Shown here piece after piece: positions 37,301 to 44,820 of a stretch of 64,000 nt of DNA; the first letter of the stretch is position 1; each line of letters begins with the position of its first letter. The notes below the pieces were generated by a model. It worked only from the letters and a program-made list of their open reading frames with translations, was not told the origin of the DNA and made no database searches. Position numbers and translations under genes: made by a program. Source of the stretch: Methanoregulaceae archaeon (GTDB taxonomy: Archaea > Halobacteriota > Methanomicrobia > Methanomicrobiales > Methanospirillaceae); contig JACTVG010000008.1 of NCBI GenBank assembly GCA_015660965.1, positions 1 to 64,000 of the forward strand, read 5' to 3'.

Positions 37301-37368
37301 GGACCGGCGAGGATGAGCTGGATACCACAGTTTTTCACGGCCTTGGTTTGTGCGGGGTTGAGGGACAT
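34321..37368 (-). CDS. UvrD/PcrA-type helicase with C-terminal Fe-S PD-(D/E)XK nuclease (AddB-like)
   Basis: A 1015-residue helicase-nuclease for processing DNA ends. Helicase motifs: GPGSGKTRVITEKI, VDEFQDTNFAQ, LDQNYRNSKTIL, VHKSKGKEFPVVFVVDL and RRLLYVAMTRAEERLYL. The C-terminal nuclease has YQDCPLSYKF, VVIDFKSGKK (catalytic D and K) and CQWCAYAELC, so four cysteines could hold a 4Fe-4S cluster as in AddB and Cas4. The start MSLNPAQ at 37368 is chosen because it leads straight into the Q motif. It is divergent from the NERD helicase. It may be host recombination machinery or a defence enzyme. Confidence 0.9.
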   Translation of the reverse strand: MSLNPAQTKAVKNCGIQLILAGPGSGKTRVITEKILHLLDQGVPPSQILALTFSEKSAAEMSDRIEQQRPHLDLDIHTFHSFCLDVLRENVLASGLSVSGGIISKTNQLVWGLRNIDAFGFEHIKVGNNAAEIVNAVIEGISAFRDELITPEILREYLDRKQVAQIDDDEREYLLLLTDLLKVYRAYEQYKRDENLIDFDDMIDGAVKLFRTNPTIRSAYRSRFRYILVDEFQDTNFAQLELIKEIASDNLCVVGDDDQTIYRFRGAYLTNIQDFKKWAAEHAETLLDQNYRNSKTILALATQLMAKAPNRQHKELFTEKTEGDSVVVAACGNEDGEAEYVASEIGRLLGTNFFSHQDGKERPLEHRDVAILCRSRADGQKFQTALRRHTIPCEYKGDVDFLRLPVIRDMIAYLRIIDNPLTAGISLNRILKVCTVPEIVVQKINATAAKKADDGSDGVYEALQDAAVIVPDHAQQITEIVRMLHHFIEEKERHTLPELVYEVMMQASGLYRSALRDDAVQVRLYLAKFYEITKEYDMITRHATIGDFLEYLQFFSAFTVDIEEREESNSVHILTVHKSKGKEFPVVFVVDLAQNRFPLKYRSKQFIVPEDLAKGLKTGDDEKALFIQEERRLLYVAMTRAEERLYLIYSKWYGTNKKESKPSPFLDEILFRDNPLITVIEPPARGADLPVLDTTPIEGLRTSLQEQTIRAISDMRLSTALQNLVTLERVREFAEQGTPEFDRDAFLAHADTSTEIDTIITPPHQSIVSATQSFSASALKTYQDCPLSYKFSYLYRIPTPPAVQLEFGSILHSVIENLTQNPDTSRLPREQALALLDEFWSSQVYESVTQESEARETASTLIDTYLAWEESNPNTTIGVEKEFFFTFADHTIHGYIDRIEQTPKGSYVVIDFKSGKKPAELTKKAVNENIQLNIYCLAVQELYGALPEKAEFFYLKDDKRVPYAPTEETIEGFKKTLSTLINGITSEQFPANPEYQRCQWCAYAELCEFGEKEGS

Positions 37369-37493
37369 TAATGGAAAGTTGGGGGGCATAGAGGAAAAAG
37401 GTGCGGTAGGAGCTGCGGGATGATGAGGCAATTTCAGGTTAAAGAAAGTTATTCAATAGGAAAAGTTCATTGTTGCAATTAGAGTGAACAATA

Positions 37494-39374
37494 ATGGCTG
37501 AATTCATCCCTGATCGGCTTCCAGCGAGAGCCAGTCGGGGAGAAGATCGTACATTCAGTCTTTTGAAGAAACTTCCGGATGATTATCTCGTTTATTATGA
37601 ACCAAATATCGATAACCGGCATCCAGATTTTATTGTTATTGCGCCAGATCTCGGCGTCATAATTATTGAAGTGAAAGGATGGTATTTTGATGATATCATG
37701 AAGGGAGATCATTCAGAAATTACTGTCATTTCCGATAATCGCGAGCGGCAGGAGATCCATCCACTAGAACAGGCCCGGAACTACATGTGGAGGCTCGCCA
37801 GGGCATGTGAGAAGAGCCCAAGCCGCTCGCTGCTTCTCCATCAAAATGGCCTCCATAAAAATAAGTTCTTCTTTCCGTTCTGTCATTTTGTGGTATTGTC
37901 CAATATCACCCGTGACAATATTTTGAGGCGGAAGGATCAGAACGTATCGGAAATTTTCAAGATGGATAATACCCTCTTCCGGGATGAACTGGTAGCCCTC
38001 GAAAACGCATCCCCCGAAGAGCTACGAAACACGTTGATGCGGTTCTTCGACCCGTTCTGGGAAATCACGCCATTCACACCGCAACAGGTGGATGTCCTCC
38101 GATCCATCATTCATCCGGAAATTATTCTGAGTTACGTGCCTTCAAAATCCCTAACCGAAAAGGAAGCGGAGAAATGTTTTGATCTTGTTGTTCTTGACCG
38201 CCGGCAGGAGAACAATGCTCGGAAAATAGGTGAAGGCCACCGGATTATTTACGGTGTTGCTGGCTCCGGAAAGACCGTGCTCCTGATCGCACGGGCGAAA
38301 TGGCTGCATGAACGCGATCCCGAATCGAAGATCCTTTTGCTCTGTTACAACGTCGTATTGAGTGTCTATCTAAAACACGTACTGGTGGATTATCCCCGGA
38401 TTCAGGTGTTTCATTTTGATGGTTGGGCAAAACACAGTGGAATTCACTCGCGAATGGAAGATCCTTCGAAAGGTGTTCTTGAAGATGATATAAGTCTTGG
38501 GAACCGATTGCTGGAACATCTCAGGAAGCGAACCGGGGATTACCGAAGCTACGATGCGATTCTTGTTGATGAAGCACAGGATTTTCCCCCAATCTGGTTC
38601 TCCTGCATTTTAGAAGCCCTGATTGATCCCCTTGACGGGGACCTGTTGATTGTCTGTGACGGGAATCAGGGCATCCGACTCATCGATGCGGTGAGCTGGA
38701 AATCGCTTGGGATCAAGGCACAGGGGAGGACAATCCATTCGGCATTTGATCTTGACCGAAATTACCGGAATACGAAGGAGATCCTAAGACTTGCCTCACA
38801 TTTCACTGCGAAAAATGTCAGGAATAACGAGGATTCTATCTCCATTATCCCGGTCGATCCGAGTCAGGCAATACGGAGCGGCCCCAAACCGATCTTATTA
38901 AAGTGCGACAATCGGACCGATGAATGCCAGAGAATAATCAAAGTCATAAAAGTATTACTCGAAGGCAACGTACCTTTCAACGATATTAAAATAACTTTGA
39001 ATCCGCAGGATATTGGAATCCTCTACATCAAGAAACTGATAAAGGATAAAGATGTTTTCCAAAAATTCTTGAAAGATCTCACAACAATTGCTCCGGTCAC
39101 ATGGCTGAACCAGGATTACTTCGCACGGACAAAGGTCTTTGAACAATCCATCAAGGTCCAAACCGTAGCTTCGTCAAAAGGGCTCCAGTACCAGGTCGTG
39201 TTCGTTATGTGGGCCGATCTGTTTGAGCCGCATACCCGGGCGGATCTGGATCTGCAGCAGCGATATCTTTACGTTGCGCTGACCCGGGCCTCGGATATTT
39301 TGATAATTACATGCTCGCAGCCGAGTGCGTTTATTGAGAGGATGATTGCAAGCGGAGATGCAGAGTGTAAGTAA
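37494..39374 (+). CDS. NERD-domain superfamily 1 helicase
   Basis: A 626-residue protein. Residues about 15-170 form a NERD nuclease-related domain (SRGEDRTFSLLKKL, HPDFIVIAPDLGVIIIEVKG with D and E-V-K). The helicase part has YGVAGSGKTVLLIARA, DAILVDEAQDFPPIWF, DRNYRNTKEIL, VASSKGLQYQVVFVM and QQRYLYVALTRA. NERD fused to UvrD-like helicases, such as the staphylococcal anti-phage nuclease-helicase Nhi, is known in defence. The gene is divergent from the other helicase with 125 bases between. Confidence 0.88.
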   Translation: MAEFIPDRLPARASRGEDRTFSLLKKLPDDYLVYYEPNIDNRHPDFIVIAPDLGVIIIEVKGWYFDDIMKGDHSEITVISDNRERQEIHPLEQARNYMWRLARACEKSPSRSLLLHQNGLHKNKFFFPFCHFVVLSNITRDNILRRKDQNVSEIFKMDNTLFRDELVALENASPEELRNTLMRFFDPFWEITPFTPQQVDVLRSIIHPEIILSYVPSKSLTEKEAEKCFDLVVLDRRQENNARKIGEGHRIIYGVAGSGKTVLLIARAKWLHERDPESKILLLCYNVVLSVYLKHVLVDYPRIQVFHFDGWAKHSGIHSRMEDPSKGVLEDDISLGNRLLEHLRKRTGDYRSYDAILVDEAQDFPPIWFSCILEALIDPLDGDLLIVCDGNQGIRLIDAVSWKSLGIKAQGRTIHSAFDLDRNYRNTKEILRLASHFTAKNVRNNEDSISIIPVDPSQAIRSGPKPILLKCDNRTDECQRIIKVIKVLLEGNVPFNDIKITLNPQDIGILYIKKLIKDKDVFQKFLKDLTTIAPVTWLNQDYFARTKVFEQSIKVQTVASSKGLQYQVVFVMWADLFEPHTRADLDLQQRYLYVALTRASDILIITCSQPSAFIERMIASGDAECK

Positions 39375-39392
39375 AAAATTTACTATTTTTTT
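39370..39392 (+). terminator. Hairpin and T-run after the NERD helicase
   Basis: AGTAAAAAATTTACT can fold with 6-base arms and is followed by ATTTTTTT, overlapping the helicase stop region. Confidence 0.45.
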
Positions 39393-39435
39393 ATGCTTAT
39401 CGATGCTTGCGCTTCTCGCCACGTGGGCAACCCCC

Positions 39436-39999
39436 TCACCCGTGAAATACTCCCTCTAGACAATACACCGTCAGCTTCTCCACCGTTCCAGCTTCCATGC
39501 ATCGAGGCGTTAAGTCGCAGGCCGGGCACATCTTGTAACCTAGTTCCTTCTTATCCACATTCAACGTCCCTCGTCTTTCATGGAGATCGTGCAGCAGCTT
39601 CAGGTATTTGCCTTCTGCAATTCGTGGGATCTCATCTTTTGCTCGGAGCCCTTTCCACTCATATAGCCGCCTGCCGCTTTTGCTGGAATTGCACGACTGG
39701 CAGACTCGAATCGCATTGTCGGGAATGTCCGGGCCTCCACAAGATCGCGGCAGGATGTGCTCTGTAGTCAGCGAGCCTTTTGTTCCGCAGTAGATACATT
39801 CATCTGGTTTCTCATGTTCCCGCAACCACTCGCGGATGGTCGATGACCAGATGATTTTTCCATCTCGGAGCTGGGTAAAACGGCTCATCTGGAAAGCCCG
39901 TTGACCTTCGAGCCCGGCAGACTTTGAGATCAGCTTTGCATACTGCCAAAAGATTTGGTCACGGATAGTTTTGACAGCTGGCGGTGGCATAAATAGCAT
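39436..39999 (-). CDS. HNH endonuclease
   Basis: A 187-residue protein with a zinc-ribbon HNH domain: CIYCGTKGSLTTEHILPRS, DNAIRVCQSCNSSKSGRRL. The two CxxC pairs bind zinc and the H and N residues of the middle form the metal site. The N-terminal 60 residues (RDQIFWQYAKLISKSAG) are typical of genomic HNH proteins of archaea. ATG 39990 is an alternative start. Convergent with the NERD helicase; it may restrict foreign DNA. Confidence 0.85.
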   Translation of the reverse strand: MLFMPPPAVKTIRDQIFWQYAKLISKSAGLEGQRAFQMSRFTQLRDGKIIWSSTIREWLREHEKPDECIYCGTKGSLTTEHILPRSCGGPDIPDNAIRVCQSCNSSKSGRRLYEWKGLRAKDEIPRIAEGKYLKLLHDLHERRGTLNVDKKELGYKMCPACDLTPRCMEAGTVEKLTVYCLEGVFHG

Positions 40000-40070
40000 A
40001 CCGCCATGGTGAGATAAGAAGATATTGCTGGCTTATTTTTTTTATTTTTACAAAATATTATTATTATGAA

Positions 40071-40562
40071 ATGATATTTCAACATATGAGCCCGGAGGAA
40101 TCTATTAGAAATAATGAACGGGAGCAATCTCTCCAAAAGTATATCAATTACAAATTTACTGATCCGACAATAATTACACGAGCGCTTACTTGGCGATCTT
40201 ATGCGGAAGAACATAAAATGCCAAATAAATGTCATATGAACGGACTGGCAACCCTTGGTGATTCAATTATTAATCTCTTAGTTATCCAGTCAATCATTAA
40301 ATCCGGGGAAATCGATAAGGGGAAAATTACTTCAAGTAAAATCACCAGGGTAAAAAATTCCCGCCTCAAAAAAATCGCAGAAAAACATGACCTCCAACAT
40401 TTTATTTATTGGGATGATGGAGCCATAAACCAAAAGATTTGGGAAAATTCAAATAAAGTGTTGGCAACATGCATCGAATCGATTATTGGTGCGGTGTTTC
40501 TAGATAGTGAAAGATTAGAAATCGCGGACAAGATTTTTCAATTTTTTGAACTTGTAAAATAA
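40071..40562 (+). CDS. RNase III-like protein, catalytic-domain only, with altered active site
   Basis: A 163-residue protein matching the RNase III fold: FTDPTIITRALTWRSYAEEH, the signature region MNGLATLGDSIINLL and VLATCIESIIGAVFLD. No double-stranded RNA-binding domain follows. In the signature the first glutamates of the usual ERLEFLGD are replaced, leaving the key aspartate of GDS; in the second site the aspartate before the conserved IES glutamate is threonine. The two most critical acids therefore remain. RNase III is uncommon in archaea. ATG 40086 is an alternative start. Confidence 0.7.
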   Translation: MIFQHMSPEESIRNNEREQSLQKYINYKFTDPTIITRALTWRSYAEEHKMPNKCHMNGLATLGDSIINLLVIQSIIKSGEIDKGKITSSKITRVKNSRLKKIAEKHDLQHFIYWDDGAINQKIWENSNKVLATCIESIIGAVFLDSERLEIADKIFQFFELVK

Positions 40563-40593
40563 TATTGTTGAAAAAATGAATTTCAAAGGGTTA

Positions 40594-41469
40594 TTATTTA
40601 CTTGAAAATTGAAATTCCGGACCTTTTTTATAAACCTCGAAATAATTCCCGATCAGATCAATTTCTAGTTCTTTGAGATTATGTGCAAGAACGGGTTTTT
40701 CCACAAGATAATATGAAAAGTGCAGGTGTTTTTCATCCCACGATTTTCTGCTGTGCTCCTGGAGGCGGTTTGAACAATTCGTTGACTGTCCGATGTAGAC
40801 GATTTCCTGTGAATCCCCATCAACAAGGAAATACAATCCTGCCCTGGTCGGTACACTCCCAGTATTCTCTATGTTGAGAGATTTTCTTCCGCTCCATGTG
40901 AATCCCATCCAATTTGGATCACCGGGTTTTCCGGTCACGGATAGCGGTGGAATACTTGGCCCACCTGCCGGATTATCCAGATGGTTTTCCGCAAGTTTCC
41001 CGCCACGCCGCCCCTCTTTCCGGTTGGTAGATTTTCGGTATCGCTTGTGAAACCGCCCAAAATTGCAGAGGGTCGATTCACCATATTGTCTTCGGTACTG
41101 TGCCAACAGATAACTCTCCCAACCCCTTCTTTCATTTTGCGGTGCATCCAAACAAGCAGCAGAACACTCGTACGAAAATCCTTCGGCATCATGCCAGGCC
41201 CACAAGGAGGGAGCTGCGGTATGGGGGTCATTCCATGGCATCAGGTCCTGCCTTATGAGCGTATGACGAAGTTCATTCAGCCGGTCTCGTAATGATCTGC
41301 GGGTTTCCCCAATATACATCAGAAAATCTTTGCCGGCAGGTCTGACCCGATATAGACCAGGCTCTCGTGGAATGAGTTTAAACTCCTGACTTGTTGCGGA
41401 GAAGGGAACCCAAGGAGTCCAGGAAAGTTTGCACCAGAAAGGAGTGAAATAATCCATATGAACTCTCAT
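40594..41469 (-). CDS. Protein with two GIY-YIG nuclease domains
   Basis: A 291-residue protein carrying two GIY-YIG-like modules. The first (residues about 36-75) has EPGLYRVRPAGKDFLMYIGE then RRSLRDRLNELR; the second (about 205-245) has RAGLYFLVDGDSQEIVYIGQ then STNCSNRLQEH. Each has the two tyrosine-containing strands and the arginine. Most GIY-YIG proteins have one domain, so two could form an intramolecular pair cutting both strands. The central part is charged with a WESYLLAQYRRQYGESTLCNF helix. Confidence 0.85.
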   Translation of the reverse strand: MRVHMDYFTPFWCKLSWTPWVPFSATSQEFKLIPREPGLYRVRPAGKDFLMYIGETRRSLRDRLNELRHTLIRQDLMPWNDPHTAAPSLWAWHDAEGFSYECSAACLDAPQNERRGWESYLLAQYRRQYGESTLCNFGRFHKRYRKSTNRKEGRRGGKLAENHLDNPAGGPSIPPLSVTGKPGDPNWMGFTWSGRKSLNIENTGSVPTRAGLYFLVDGDSQEIVYIGQSTNCSNRLQEHSRKSWDEKHLHFSYYLVEKPVLAHNLKELEIDLIGNYFEVYKKGPEFQFSSK

Positions 41470-41496
41470 ATTGACATATATTCGATTTGATTTTTG

Positions 41497-42423
41497 TCAT
41501 GTCAACGAAAATAATCGTATCACAGCATTTCCTTCTGCAATTTTCTGATTTATTATGTTCACAGGTTTGAGTGGATTCAGATCATAATTCCAATGTGTAG
41601 TACTCATACTCCCCTGATTCCAGATCACTCCTGTTGGCCAGCGTTCAGGTACTTTTCTATTGAAAAAGACAGCGGTCCCGAATACCGGGCATGCCCACTG
41701 CCGTGAAGCCCCGGCAAATCCATGCCGTGCAAAATATGCTTCTCCGGAAGGTCCCTGACCTTTCGGATAAAAACAATGGACAAATTCAAGGATTGCATTC
41801 ACTCCCGGATTTTTAATATTCTGATTTTTTATGCCGAAACTATCATAGCACATTGCGAGATAGTAACTGGCATTCCCGAATTTGAATATCCGTGATTTTC
41901 CTTCTTCAGGTGCATTAAAATTCTCCGCCAGGTTCACGTGCCCTCGTTCGGCCTTCGCCGGATAAAATTTCCTGCCAAGTGCAACGATACCTGATCGATC
42001 TATAGCAACTGCAATCTGATCCCGAGCATACTCTTCAGGATCAAGGGATCCATCAATACCGAAACATATAATGATCTTTTTGCCGGTGGATGCGAGATAT
42101 GATGCAACTGCACTCTCAATCTGTGGATAGATTGATGATGGTGGTTTGTCATGAGTATAAAACATTCTGGCCGGAAAAACAATAATCCCATTTTCAAGAT
42201 GCTGAGTTATAAGAGAAGTTACAATAGTTTTCAAGGTTTGTAGTCGTTGTTCGGTGTTGTATTGATTATCCCCAGCAGATTCGATAATAATTGTCGCAAG
42301 CTGGATATTGGCCAATGAGTTAAGTTGAAATTCATTTTTTAATGGATCTTCGATTAATGCCACTTTTTGAGGTTTGGGGAGAAAAGTTATTTTTTCTGGT
42401 TCTGTGAGAAGAGTGGGTCTCAT
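41497..42423 (-). CDS. Carbon-nitrogen hydrolase-like protein (nitrilase fold), altered active site
   Basis: A 308-residue protein with the nitrilase-superfamily outline: NGIIVFPARMFY, a lysine in ALGRKFYPAKAERGH, and the nucleophile cysteine in YYLAMCYDSFG. The glutamate that normally follows FP in the first motif is alanine here, so amidase activity is doubtful. It follows the double GIY-YIG gene (transcribed first, same strand, 27 bases apart). A role in the same locus, perhaps as a sensor or NAD/nucleotide-related enzyme, is only a guess. GTG 42432 is an alternative start. Confidence 0.6.
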   Translation of the reverse strand: MRPTLLTEPEKITFLPKPQKVALIEDPLKNEFQLNSLANIQLATIIIESAGDNQYNTEQRLQTLKTIVTSLITQHLENGIIVFPARMFYTHDKPPSSIYPQIESAVASYLASTGKKIIICFGIDGSLDPEEYARDQIAVAIDRSGIVALGRKFYPAKAERGHVNLAENFNAPEEGKSRIFKFGNASYYLAMCYDSFGIKNQNIKNPGVNAILEFVHCFYPKGQGPSGEAYFARHGFAGASRQWACPVFGTAVFFNRKVPERWPTGVIWNQGSMSTTHWNYDLNPLKPVNIINQKIAEGNAVIRLFSLT

Positions 42424-42599
42424 GAAGTTCACAGTTGTTTCATTCGAATTGATAATGATGAAGTTATCGGATCAATTTAACACAATTAATTTAGTAAATT
42501 ATGAGGCTACCCTATCCCACATTCCGACGATAGTCAACTGAACAAGTTCCTATATTTCAAACCGATTAATTTATCGTATTAACTAAATCAGATACGCAC

Positions 42600-43421
42600 A
42601 TGAAAAAAATATATTTGTTAATTCTTGCAATTGTATTCATTTTAATCGCTGGTTGCACTTCTCAAATGCAACAATCACCACAACGCCCGACTTCTATTGA
42701 AACAACCCAAATGGTTACAGTCACATCCGTGCTTCCAACCTTAACTCCTCAACTAAATACACCACAACCCACCCCAATCACAACCCAAACTCTGCAGACG
42801 GTATATTCAACCACCGATATTAACAAACATTTCATCGATATCGCTTTTAGTCAAGATAATAATGTAATTCAAAAATGGAATGCCCCGCTTTTATCTGTGG
42901 CAATTACTGGAACCTATACAAAAGATGATTTAGCAAATTTAAACGATTTTTTCAAACAATTTAATATTCATTCATCATACGTAAAATTGCCTTCTCAAGT
43001 TAAAGAAGGGCAGCAAGCAAATATCGTCTTGAATCTCTTACCGGAATCAGGGCTAAATAATTTGAATCCCGATACGAGTTGGAAACCTATTCATAATCCA
43101 ATTTCAGGAAAAATTATCGGCTACTACAAAACCATGACTTATTTGGCAACATCTACTAATTTTGTATACCTCGATGGTAGTTTAAAAGGTGATGAGCGTA
43201 AACATTGGATTCTTCACTCTGTTTTATACGACTTAGGATTTATGGGCGAAACAGGTCAATATCCTGATAGTATATTCTACACGAACGGGAATACCGTACC
43301 ATCACCGAATAGTATCGATTGGAAAGCGATCGAATTGATGTACGGTTCAAAAATCTCAAATGGGATGTCACTTAGCGATATTAAAAATATATTATTCATT
43401 GAAACAAGTACCGTCAGTTAA
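42600..43421 (+). CDS. Lipoprotein with DUF2927-like domain
   Basis: A 273-residue exported lipoprotein: signal MKKIYLLILAIVFILIAGC with a lipobox cysteine at residue 19, a threonine/proline-rich linker to about residue 75, then a globular domain. The segment ERKHWILHSVLYDLGFMGET and following YPDSIFY resembles the DUF2927 family of predicted zincin-like proteins, but no HExxH is present. It stands alone with a TATA-like sequence about 40 bases upstream (GATTAATTTATCG). Confidence 0.65.
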   Translation: MKKIYLLILAIVFILIAGCTSQMQQSPQRPTSIETTQMVTVTSVLPTLTPQLNTPQPTPITTQTLQTVYSTTDINKHFIDIAFSQDNNVIQKWNAPLLSVAITGTYTKDDLANLNDFFKQFNIHSSYVKLPSQVKEGQQANIVLNLLPESGLNNLNPDTSWKPIHNPISGKIIGYYKTMTYLATSTNFVYLDGSLKGDERKHWILHSVLYDLGFMGETGQYPDSIFYTNGNTVPSPNSIDWKAIELMYGSKISNGMSLSDIKNILFIETSTVS

Positions 43422-43562
43422 AATAGAATAAATAGGTTAAAAATTTTATATTTTTAGGCTTTGAATAACCCATCCACAATGCAGGTGCTGCCAGTGATGC
43501 GTATATGGGGAACTGTGTGAATTCAGGGGAAAGAGAAAATATAATTTGGATATTAGCTATAT

Positions 43563-44096
43563 TCAATCAAATTTCAAATTCAAGTGTGGTCGTTCAATGC
43601 CATTTCTATCCCAAAAATCTGAGTCGATGGTATCCTTAATTTCTTTTAATATGTTGTTATTATACTGAATAATACCTTCAACACTCTTTTCCAGTATTTT
43701 TAATTGAGTTTTCCATTCTTTACCCCGTTGTTTTATAGGAAGGTTAGCGTGAATAGCGTGCCGTTCCTCTTCACGTGAGAGTACCGTTAAAACTATTGAG
43801 TATTCCCTTACTAGACCCGCAATTCTCGCATTGGTCGCTCGGAGGATTATTTCACGTATACCCTCTAAATAGAATGTCTGCATATGCTTGACAGCATCCG
43901 CTGGGTTCATTGGATTTAATTTGAATTTTTCAAGGGTTTTCATGAGCTCAGCTAACCTTGCTTCGCCATTTTTTCCCTCTAAGTTCTCATCAATAGATCT
44001 CCATATTTCCCTGTTGGCGTATCGGGCTTTCTGTTCCGGTGTGAGTGAATCATACATCTTTTCTGCATCTTTTTTTAGTTTATCAACACTTGTCAT
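43563..44096 (-). CDS. Hypothetical protein, second of a coupled pair
   Basis: A 177-residue, mostly helical soluble protein of unknown family. LTPEQKARYANREIWRSIDE and LSREEERHAIHANLP are notable; the RHAIH run is not a convincing HEPN site. Its ATG overlaps the stop of the upstream gene (ATGA at 44093-44096), so the two are likely made together. Confidence 0.6.
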   Translation of the reverse strand: MTSVDKLKKDAEKMYDSLTPEQKARYANREIWRSIDENLEGKNGEARLAELMKTLEKFKLNPMNPADAVKHMQTFYLEGIREIILRATNARIAGLVREYSIVLTVLSREEERHAIHANLPIKQRGKEWKTQLKILEKSVEGIIQYNNNILKEIKDTIDSDFWDRNGIERPHLNLKFD

Positions 44097-44440
44097 GATT
44101 TTGCATCTCCTTCCGATGATTGCAATGCCTCGATCTGTCGCTTGAGGTTTTCAATCTCAACGTCTTTTAATTGGCCAAATGCTTCGATCTTTTGCTTTAT
44201 TGTCTCAATGTCGTGGTCTCTCAAAATCGCAGCATACACTCTTATTGCGGCAATGCAGATCCGTGCATATTGAATGCGAGGACTGTCGAGTTTTGAAGGT
44301 TTAAATAATAGAGCGGTGCTGCGTCGATGTAGCATCCAGATCAATTGCGAAGCCATCAGCTCAACTTCATCACGGGTATATTTTTTCCCGAGAGTGAGGG
44401 GAGGTTGGTTTCCTTTAGATTCGTCCAATAAATGAGACAT
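44093..44440 (-). CDS. Hypothetical protein with C-terminal coiled coil, first of a coupled pair
   Basis: A 115-residue soluble protein. The first 85 residues are helical (VELMASQLIWMLHRRSTALL, QYARICIAAIRVYAAILRD), and residues about 85-110 (IEAFGQLKDVEIENLKRQIE) form a heptad coiled coil. Overlap with the following gene indicates a two-subunit unit, perhaps a small complex. A TATA-like box occurs about 85 bases upstream. No family recognised. Confidence 0.6.
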   Translation of the reverse strand: MSHLLDESKGNQPPLTLGKKYTRDEVELMASQLIWMLHRRSTALLFKPSKLDSPRIQYARICIAAIRVYAAILRDHDIETIKQKIEAFGQLKDVEIENLKRQIEALQSSEGDAKS

Positions 44441-44697
44441 TAAACTTTTCCAATATTCATTTCCTTCCTCATTGGGTTTAAAACATTAATGAGTAAAGGA
44501 TAATAGTCTGGGAGACGCCTTCAGACCACTACATTTTATATACTAGTGTGTTATTTATCAAAAGTTCAGAGAAGAAGATTCGCTTAGAAAGCGGAATCCA
44601 ATACCCATTCTAAAGAGTTTAAATTTTTCATGGAATTTATTCCATCCCCTTATGTACTCTCTAAAACAAAAATATGGCATAATGAACTCGATAAGAG

Positions 44698-44789
44698 AGT
44701 GCTGTTGCATTTGTGTATTTCAAGGGGATTAATCATCTCGGAACACTTCAATGTCGAATAGTTAAACGTCCCGCAGACGCTCTGTAACC
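44698..44789. repeat. MITE-like element F (92 bp), relative of element A
   Basis: Reverse complement of element A without gaps: the same 92-base length, with about 36 of 41 central bases matching (around CTGCGGGACGTTTAA and TTGAAGTGTTCCGAG). Its ends (AGTGCTGTTGC, CTGTAACC) are more decayed. The surrounding 44441-44820 gap also has a TATA-like ATTTTATATAC near 44533 and a small hairpin ATGGAATTTATTCCAT near 44634, possibly a short RNA, unproven. Confidence 0.6.
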
Positions 44790-44820
44790 TGCTCTAAAAA
44801 CCTACATATCAATAAAAAGT

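Noticed and set aside
44530-44660. Possible small RNA with TATA box and hairpin
   Set aside because: A TATA-like sequence and one short hairpin alone are not enough; no conserved copy was seen elsewhere in the window.
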